Origin: Sipunculus nudus
Lineage: Eukaryota > Annelida > Sipuncula > Golfingiida > Sipunculidae
Direction: 5' to 3'
Assembly (NCBI GenBank): GCA_026874595.1
Contig: CM049312.1
Coordinates: 49,047,429-49,111,428, forward strand
Length of the DNA: 64,000 bases
In this document: positions 56,038 through 64,000 of the stretch, one piece after another
How the letters are laid out: the number at the start of each line of letters is the position of its first letter
How positions within the stretch are numbered: the first letter of the stretch is position 1
Translations under genes and position numbers: made by a program
The notes under the pieces: model-generated
The model's input: only the letters and a program-made list of their open reading frames with translations
Databases searched by the model: none
Told to the model about the DNA's origin: nothing

Positions 56038-57720
56038 CAACATATAATTATCCCTAGACTGAATGGGAAATTTTCAAAGCAAATAAATCACTCTGAACAT
56101 AATATTAAGGACTTCATACTTTATTGGTGGTTCACCAGAATGTTATTTACAAACATTATTTAGAATTACAAAATAACATGGATAATATACATCTGAAACT
56201 TGAAAGTACTATATCTACCAAGGGATTATTCTACGCTTTTCTATGGTCCTTTATATATGTGCCACATCCCATCTGAAAATTGTTTTTTTCTTTTAACAAG
56301 AAATTCACCATTCATCAATTTAGGCTCCACTTTGATCTTTTTAAACTTAACAGCACATAAATAATCCTTCTTTCGCAAAAATGGGATTCTTGAAAGATAG
56401 AATAATTCCTGGTATCAATAAATCTTCCATAAAAAGATTCAAAATATATGTCCGTAAAATCTGAGTTTCTGGTATGACTTTCACCTATTCCAACTTGTGC
56501 TACTATCCTTTGAATACATATAATGAGTGCATTAATGGAGTAAATTTTATATTGAACTCATCAATTGTTCAGAACATAGGATCCAGATCCATTGTTATTT
56601 TGCTTGCCTGGACATTCCCTGCAGTGTTCTCCAAAATGACAATATGTATGGGCTTGAATAGGAAGTTGGGTCGAGTTCTCTCCAGGGTTTTTTTTCATGT
56701 GTGTTTTCCCATATATCTAAAGCAGAAAACTTTGTTTTAATATTTTTAAATACTTAACTTACAATAGGAACTTTAAAAAAACTAACATTAAAAAAAATAT
56801 TATCAACTTTGAATATTATTCATTAAAAAAATCCATTTTAATACTATTAAACGATGTAGACTAAATTTTCCCTGTTGTCTGTGGATCTAAAAAATACACA
56901 AACCATAGCATGCATACTATACAAAGACACATGATATCAAGTGTCAGATTTACTAGAATTCTCTGCATGAACTGCTCTAAACCAAACTATTTTCAAAATA
57001 TATTAATAATATAAAATAATTTAATTAGCATATTGATTTTTTTTTATTATAGGGAACTTAATATGAAACTTCCTATTACTGTAGGTAAAAAAGAAAAGAA
57101 ACTGAAACCCTAATGGATAATTTTTTTTAAATATGGTCATGATGTTACAAATTCTGAATAATAACCAGCCCAATATAGGTAATAACCTTAAAAAATGTGT
57201 AAATAATACATGATAAGGCATGATATATAGAGTAAAAAAGGCAACATGACAGCCTATATGTACATCTGCAAAAAAAAGTATTTACATATACTTCTATATA
57301 CTTACAGTTACAGTGACATTATTTGTATAAAAAAATATTAAATTTTAAAATTTACATGACAATCTTTAAAAATAACACTAACACTAAGTAACAGATAAAC
57401 CGTGTGAAAATGTAACATTATTGATTCATTTAAAGAGCATGACGTGATTATTCATGGTCATATGGCATAGTTTGTCAGTAATCCATGGCTCACCATAGCA
57501 ATTTATTTGCGTCTTGCAGGCCCTCCGACTTCGGACACCGAACATCCCGGAATACAAACCAGCGTCCTTGAGACCTTGACATAGCCATTTTGGCTGACGA
57601 TAATTCCGCAACTCGCTGCGCTTAACTGTTTATCAAACACTGTAGAAAAAGCGTACTCCAGTAATATTGTATCCTCTGTGAAAATGAAGTCTATAGAACG
57701 TAGAAACTATAAAATTATGA
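56038..57720. other. AT-rich intergenic sequence
   Basis: Low-complexity AT-rich DNA with short, unconvincing ORFs (56474-56740, 57021-57221). No motif, repeat partner or splice structure recognised. Confidence 0.45.
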
Positions 57721-57729
57721 ACTTCTTAA

Positions 57730-57990
57730 CGAAACTTAGTGTTCCACATGCCGAAATATCCCCGCCTGACAGTCCCGCCCAGCAGACGACATGACTATAG
57801 TGCACTCCTTCTTATCACTACGCGGGCCCACACGCAGCGTGACGTCAAAGAGACCGCGGATTACGCTACACGAAATAGTTCTTTCGTTGTAAGCAAATAT
57901 GTCGTCAGACTGTGTGCACGTTATATTCATCAGTTTAAATTGCTTGAAATTGCACAGTATAAACAAACGGTCAAGATATAAAACTGACAT
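57730..57990. promoter_or_regulatory. GC-rich promoter-like segment with perfect CRE
   Basis: A CpG-containing island in very AT-rich DNA with the palindromic cAMP response element TGACGTCA (57840-57847), a nearby cgcgggccc, and ccgcggatt. Both strands happen to be open for about 80 codons, as expected of short GC-rich DNA. A promoter or first exon is possible; no downstream gene is visible. Confidence 0.35.
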
Positions 57991-58429
57991 TTTGAAGATT
58001 AGTTAAGGGTTTCCTGAAAATATATGATATGTTAAAACCTGATATTCAATTTAAGTTGTTCTTATTAAGTTAAATAAATATAAGATTCATTTAAAATAAA
58101 AATATAAATAAACTGAAAATTAAATTATTTTATTAATATTTTATAATATTTATTTATCTGATTATTTATTATTAATATGATATTTTTTAATACTATGAAT
58201 TTATTATTTTCATTATAACTATCATTAGGCCTCTTATTGCAAAATTTAGATATCAAAATTAAAATTGATCATAAAATCAGAAATAATATATTAATGACAT
58301 TATATTAAGATATCATAATGTAATATAAATAATTATTGTAATTCAAATGATAATTATAATGAAAAAATAATATTAATAACATTAAAAAATAGAATATTTG
58401 AATACATATTCAATAATATAGATAAGAAA
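57991..58429. other. Extremely AT-rich sequence
   Basis: Nearly pure A/T with repeats of ttattaatattttataatatttatttatctgatta at about 58130 and 58440, the same phrase found inside the adjoining array. No gene. Confidence 0.6.
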
Positions 58430-61400
58430 TAAATTATTTTATTAATATTTTATAATATTTATTTATCTGATTATATTCATAATATTCATCATGTTACCAT
58501 AGTTTCCTATATGTTACTATGGGGTCTTACTCCTAGCTGTGTTTTTCCTAGAGGCACATAAAATTAACTATAATACCTCAAATATATTACTAATTAATTT
58601 CCTATATTTTACTGTAACCCCTATAGGTTACTATAGATGTATATAGTAAACTATAGGATATTTTGGCTGGGTAAATACGGACTTTATATGGTTATTATCC
58701 AGAAACGTGATGTTTATATGGGTATTACATCGACAATCCTGGAGGGACCCTTGTGACTTAACCCACCTTTCTCCCTCGACCTAATCTTATTTCAGAAGTA
58801 AATCCTGCGATGAGTTTAAATAGACAAATACATGAAAATACGTCACGTAGAACAATTTCGAAGTTTAATAATTACTTTTCAAAGATTTAATAATATATTA
58901 TTGTTGATTATTTTATGTAACCAAACAAACATGCCACGTGGGGCCCGCCATGGGCCCACATGGGGAACAATGCAGGACAAACTGGACAATGTCCTCATGG
59001 CCCCATGTGGGCACTACCTACATGCACTAGTACTGTTCTGTATTGTGTTATATAAATGATAGTTATTTTGATATAAACTATAGCTTTACTTTATGCTTAC
59101 ATAAAATGATATTAAAGGAAACTACAAACTAATCTATGCTTTGAAAATTTACAAAAATACTCCACGTTACTAAAATTTATTATATGACTATAGACTCCTG
59201 CAGTTAATTAAGAATTTTCTTTAGGTATTGAAAATTGACTATAATATTCATTATGTTACCATAGTTTCCTATATGTTACTATGGGGTCCTATTCCAAGCT
59301 GTGATTTTCCTGGAGGCATTGAAAATGGACTATAATACCCAAAATATTATTTTTCTGTAACCCCTATAGGTTACTATACATGTAAATAGTAAACTATAGG
59401 ATATTTTGGCTGGGTGAATACGGACTTTATATGTTTATTATCCAGAAAAGTGATGTTTATACTGGTATTACATAGGCTAGCCTGGAGGGACCCTTGTGAA
59501 TTAGCCCGCGTGGCTCCCTCGACCTAATCTCAGTTGAGAAGTAAATCTTGTGATGAGTTTAAATAGATAAAAAAAACATGAACATACGTGTCGTAGAACA
59601 ATTTCGCAGTTAATTAATTACTTCTCAAAGATTTAATAATATATCATTGTTTTTATTATTTTCTTTGTAACAAATATGAACATGCCACATGGGACCCGCC
59701 ATGGGCCCACATGTGGAACAATGCAGTGCAATCTGGACAATGCCCTCATTGGCCCCATGTGGGCACTACATGTGTCCGCCAAATTCAATAATATGAATTA
59801 GAAATAAATTATTTTATTAATATTTTATAACAAAAAATTACTTATCTGATTATTTTCTAAAAAATATTCTAAATTATGTTATATAAAATGAGATTAATGG
59901 AAACTACAAACTAATATATGCTTTGGAAATTGACAATAAATACTTCATGTGACAAAAGGTTCCTTTTAGGTGACTACAGACTCCTGCAGTTAATTAAGAT
60001 TTTTCTATAGGTATTGAAAATTGAGTATAATACTCATCATGTTACCATAGTTTCCTGTATGTAACTATGCGGGGTCCTATTGCTAGGTGTGATTTTCCTA
60101 GAGGCATTGATAATTGACTATAATACCCCACATAATACTAATTAGTTTCCTGTATTTTAATATAACCCCTATAGGTAACTATACATGTAAATTGTAAACT
60201 ATAGGATATTTTGGCTGGGTAAATACAGACTTTATATGGTTATTATCCAGAAACGTGATGTTTGTTCTGGTATTACTTGGGCTAGCCTGGCGGGACCCTT
60301 GTGACTTAACCCACGTGGCTCCCTCAACCTAATCTCAGTTGAGAAGTAAATCCTGTGATGAGTTCAAATAGCCAAAAACATGAAAATACGTCACGTAGAA
60401 CAATTTCGCAGTTAATTAATTACATCTCAAAGATTTAATAATATATCATTGTTTTTTATTTTTTGTAACAAATACGAAAATGCCACATGGGACCCGCCAT
60501 GGGCCCACATATGGAACAATGAAGGACAATCTGGACAATGCCCTCATGGGCCCCATGTGGGCAATACCTGTGTCCGCCCAGATTCAATAATATGAATAAG
60601 AAATAAAATAATAATTAATATTTATATTAATATTTTATAACGAAATATATTGTTCTGATTTTTTTTATTAATATTCTTATTTATGTTTTATAAAACAATA
60701 GTAATATTAATGGAAACTACAAACTAATATATGCTTTGAAAATTGACAAAATATACTTCACGTTACTAAAGGTTTCATTAATGTGACTACAGACTCCTGC
60801 AGTAAATTAAGATTTTTCTATAGGTATTGGAAATTGACTATAATATTCATCATGTTACCATAGTTTCCTATATGTTACTATGGGGTCCTACTGCTTGAGG
60901 TGATTTTCCTAGAGGCATTGAAAATTGACTATAATACCCCAAATATTACTAATTAGTTTCCTATATTTTAATGTTACCCCTGAAGGTTACTATACATGTA
61001 AATAGTAAACTATGGGAACTTTTGGCTGGGTAAATACGGATTTGATATGGTTATTATTCAGAATAGTGATGTTTATACTGGGATTACATAGGCTAGCCTG
61101 ACGGGACCCTTGTGAATTAGCCCGCGTGGCTCCCTGAACCTAATCTCAGTTCAGAAGTAAATCTTGTGATGAGTTTAAATGGACAAAAAATCATGAAATT
61201 AGGTCACGTAGAACAATTTCGCAGTTAATTAATTACTTCTCTAAGATTTTATAATATATCATTGTTTTTATTTTTTTTGTAACAAATACGAACATGCCAC
61301 ATGGGACCCGCCATGGGCCCACATGTGGAATAATGCAGTGCAATCTGGACAAAGCCCTCATTGGCCCCATGTGGGCACTGCCTGTGTCCGCCCATATTCA

Positions 61401-62165
61401 ATAATATGAATTAGAAATAAATTATTTATCAATATTTTATAACAAAAAATTACTTATCTGATTATTTTCTAGTAATATTCTAAATTATGTTACATAAAAT
61501 GATATTAAAGGAAACTACAAACTAATATATGCTGTGAAAATTGACAAAAAATACTCCACATTACTAATCTTTCCTTTTTATGACTACAGACTCCTACATT
61601 TAATTAAGATTTTTCTATAGGTATTGAAAATTGACCATAATATTCATCATGTTACCTTAGTTCCCCATATGTTACTATGGGGTCCTATTGCTAGCTGTGA
61701 TTTTCCTAGAGGCATTGAAAATTGACTATAATGCCCCAAATCCTACTAATTAATTTCCTATATTTTTATATAAACCCCTATAGGTTACTATACATGTAAA
61801 TAGTAAACTACAGGATATTTTGGCTGTGTAAATACAGACATTATATGGTTATTTTCCAGAAACGTGATGTTTATACTGGTATTACTTGGGCTAGCCTAGC
61901 AGGACCCTTGTGACTTAACCACGTGGCTCCCACGACCTAATCTCAGTTCAGAAGTAAATCATATGATGAGTTTAAATAGACAAAAACATGAAAATACGTC
62001 ACGTAGAACAATTTCGCAGTTAATTAATTACATCTCAAAGATTTAATAATATATCATTGTTTTTTATTTTATGTTACAAATACGAACATGCCACATGGGA
62101 CCCGCCATGGGCCCACATGTGGAACAATGTAGGACAATCTGGACAATGCCCTCATGGGCCCCATG
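58430..62165. repeat. Tandem array of about 0.8-kb units with GGGCCC modules
   Basis: The phrase catgttaccatagtttcc recurs near 58490, 59252, 60037, 60849 and 61647, and gacccgccatgggcccacat near 58940, 59695, 60482, 61305 and 62098, giving units of about 760-815 bp and nearly five copies. Each unit has an AT-rich part (with tataggatattttggctggg and cgtgatgttta) and a GC-rich module (catgggcccacatg...atgggccccatgtgggca). No conserved ORF, so it reads as a satellite-like array. Confidence 0.8.
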
Positions 62166-62500
62166 TGGGCACTACCTGTGTCCGCCCATGCCCATGTCTG
62201 CCCATGTGAAGCCCATATACACCCACGTGGGCCCCTCGTATACGTGCTATCAGGGATTCCTGGAGACCTGGAGAATTGTTGTGTTCCACGAAGAACCGTG
62301 AAGAACACGTGAAGCGAGGCCCGTTTGGCGCTCTGTCCTGCAGCGAGTCATGTAAGGCTCTGCAGCGCCACCTATCGGTATCAGGCGGAACGGGTGTGAG
62401 GGGGTCCGAAATAGCCGCGGCCGTACTTCCAGTGGGGCGCGTGGCTTTATTTTCCCTGTATAACATCTATAAAACACCTGAGGTTTGGGCCCGATTTAAA
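62166..62500. other. GC-rich segment at end of array
   Basis: Continues with further gcccatg and cacgtgggccc motifs, then an unrelated GC-rich stretch (gaggcccgtttggcg...gcagcgccacctatcgg...gggcgcgtggcttta). Several short ORFs overlap on both strands. No domain recognised. It may be a host CpG-rich promoter or exon, or part of another repeat. Confidence 0.3.
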
Positions 62501-64000
62501 TAATTTTCAAAATAAATTCTGGTACGAGTCTAGAATTCAGGCTGCTGTTCTGGACACGTTAAGACACCACTGATACATGTGAAACGTTGTAATAATATAT
62601 CCAGTTTAACGTTACTCCTTTGTAAGTTAACGGTTTTTTTTTGTTTTAATGATATTTTGGAAGTTTTATTCATTGACTCAAACTCAATGGCTCAAACAGC
62701 AGTCTGAATTCTAGACTCGCCCCTAAATTCTGATACTTAACTTTTTTTTTACCTGAGAATTGGTTGTTTCTTCAGTAACATTAGACCTTGTGTATCTCCT
62801 TTTAAAAGCTTTTTGAACCACCCTGGTCCGAATACAGTGAAGCCCAAAATACCCCTCGAAGCAGTCCCAAACAAGCATTTGGACAACATGTCTTTGATTG
62901 GCCACAGATTTAAAAGAAAGACCGATACTGTCAATTTATTGGAGATTATGCTAAACACACTTAAAAATCAAACTATAGGTTTCTTTTAAGGCCTCTTGCA
63001 ATAACAGCTAGGGCCAACCTTGCTGCAGTCTTGCAGCGCTGACATATATAGTAAACAATACAAGCGCTGCAGCCTCTGGCGGGGAGTCAATACTATCTAA
63101 GTTTGTACGGATCCGTACAGACCCTCAGACATGTATATGCCTTGTGAAGCGTGAGGACACCAAACAAACCCCACATATTATAATTGTTACAGATGCTAAG
63201 ACTCGGTTGGGACCAAAACTTTTGCTGGATGATCAGCATTAATAAAGTGTGGGCGCAGCATTAATAAAGTATGGGCGCTTACTCTTTGCCGATGATGAAA
63301 AAACTTGTAAACTTGCACAACCGGGAAAATGGTTAAAACGGTCCAAATGACCGAAATCGCAAGTAAAAGGGCTTTGCGTCCTCGAAGTAAAGTCGTTCAC
63401 AAGGATCGAATTCGGCTGTCGAATGGCATGGCTGGGTCTCCGCTGCTAGGATCGGTGGAGGGAATGCGGGTTGCTTCGGGCTTTGTGGCTGTGGGTGCTG
63501 TAGCTTTCTAACAAGGACTTCAACCCAGGAGAGAAGAGGGCGCCCCCTATGGCTCCTTGCTTGGCTTGGCGTGGCACTGCGACTGTTGGCTCAGAGAACA
63601 TGCTTAAGGAGCGCACAGGGCTGAGGTCTTGACCGCAGCAACCTGTAGCTGCTCGATGAGCGTATACTTCTTTTGGTTGGTTGGGCGCTTACTCTGGATG
63701 AAGTCAGATATTGCTTCGTCTCCGTCTGGCCGATGGTGCTTTTCGGTTGGAACAACCAATAGGAAATTAGCATCATTGACAACACGCGATGTATGATGGG
63801 AAGGATGCTTATGAAAATATGGTCTATCCTAGTGCACGGCACTGGCATTCCTGGGAAAAGCCCCCCTGAATTCATCTTTTGCATAGATTGCCCACCTAAT
63901 TTGAATGGGATTCCTTTTCCGGCGGTGTCCAGTTTGCATGCAACAACTGAACCCTGGCAGTTCAAAGGATAAAAAACATTTACAGGCGCACTAAATGTGA
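62501..64000. other. Right end of window, no gene recognised
   Basis: Contains a short direct repeat (cattaataaagt(g/a)tgggcgc) at 63237-63279, a 16-bp palindrome tgtacggatccgtaca near 63104, and ORFs at 63329-63511 (plus, MVKTVQMTEIASKRALRPRSK) and 63591-63965 (minus). The latter has coding-like composition but no domain I recognise, and other minus frames look equally plausible. It may be the edge of another element. Confidence 0.3.

Noticed and set aside
63100-63120. 16-bp palindrome tgtacggatccgtaca as an operator
   Set aside because: A single occurrence with no neighbouring gene; short perfect palindromes of this size are expected by chance in 64 kb of repeat-rich DNA.
1-64000. CRISPR arrays, bacterial operons or prophage
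   Set aside because: No short regularly spaced repeats with unique spacers, no ribosome-binding-site-led gene clusters. Introns, SINE/LINE content and poly(A) signals indicate a eukaryote.

Overview
This window looks like eukaryotic genomic DNA, most likely from a marine invertebrate and probably a bivalve mollusc. The support is AT-rich sequence with introns and poly(A) signals, several families of non-LTR retrotransposon (LINE), many short hairpin and foldback elements, tandem arrays carrying AGGTCA-type motifs, and no bacterial operon structure. The taxonomic call is inference. Almost everything recognisable is mobile or repeat DNA. The only convincing long intact gene is an 832-codon transposase-like ORF on the minus strand (39518-42016).

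Layout. (1) 1-33043 is a giant inverted duplication. The left arm (1-10555) and right arm (22592-33043) are near-identical reverse complements around a 12-kb non-palindromic spacer. From the outside in, each arm carries: a terminal exon of a SAM-type gene family; a 160-bp hairpin MITE with 8-bp target-site duplications (TSDs); a cluster of ACACAAG/CTTGTGT motifs; a promoter-like block; a degenerate Jockey/CR1-like LINE; a 1.4-1.5 kb foldback element; and the 5' part of a second LINE (LINE A). LINE A ORF1 combines CCHC zinc knuckles with a NADAR (YbiA-like) domain. (2) The spacer (10556-22591) holds the 3' half of LINE A, two related elements (13031-15212 and 15437-18298) ending in GTATCCCCAGACA and filled with about 288-bp tandem repeats rich in nuclear-receptor half-sites, AT-rich repeats, an unoccupied copy of the foldback target site, and a 5'-truncated LINE B on the minus strand that abuts the right arm. 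(3) 33044-36061 holds degenerate AGGTCA-rich repeats and two exon-like minus-strand segments. (4) 36062-41567 is a second inverted duplication. It contains a broken plus-strand copy and an intact minus-strand copy of a C2H2/DDE-like transposase gene, each followed by a SAM-domain exon. (5) 42017-48875 holds dispersed repeats and LINE tails. (6) 48876-50309 is a 234-bp minisatellite open in several frames on both strands. (7) 50389-58430 holds a tRNA-derived SINE, degenerate repeats, a diverged third copy of the promoter-like block, and a GC-rich segment with a perfect CRE. (8) 58430-62165 is a tandem array of about 0.8-kb units with GGGCCC-rich modules. The window ends in sequence I cannot assign.

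How the parts relate. Both palindromes copied TE-rich segments after the nested insertions had happened, because the insertions and their TSDs are present in both arms. The transposase, SAM exon and terminal exon look like scattered parts of one gene family or two-gene element cut up by these rearrangements. All identities were judged by eye; no alignment or database search was run.
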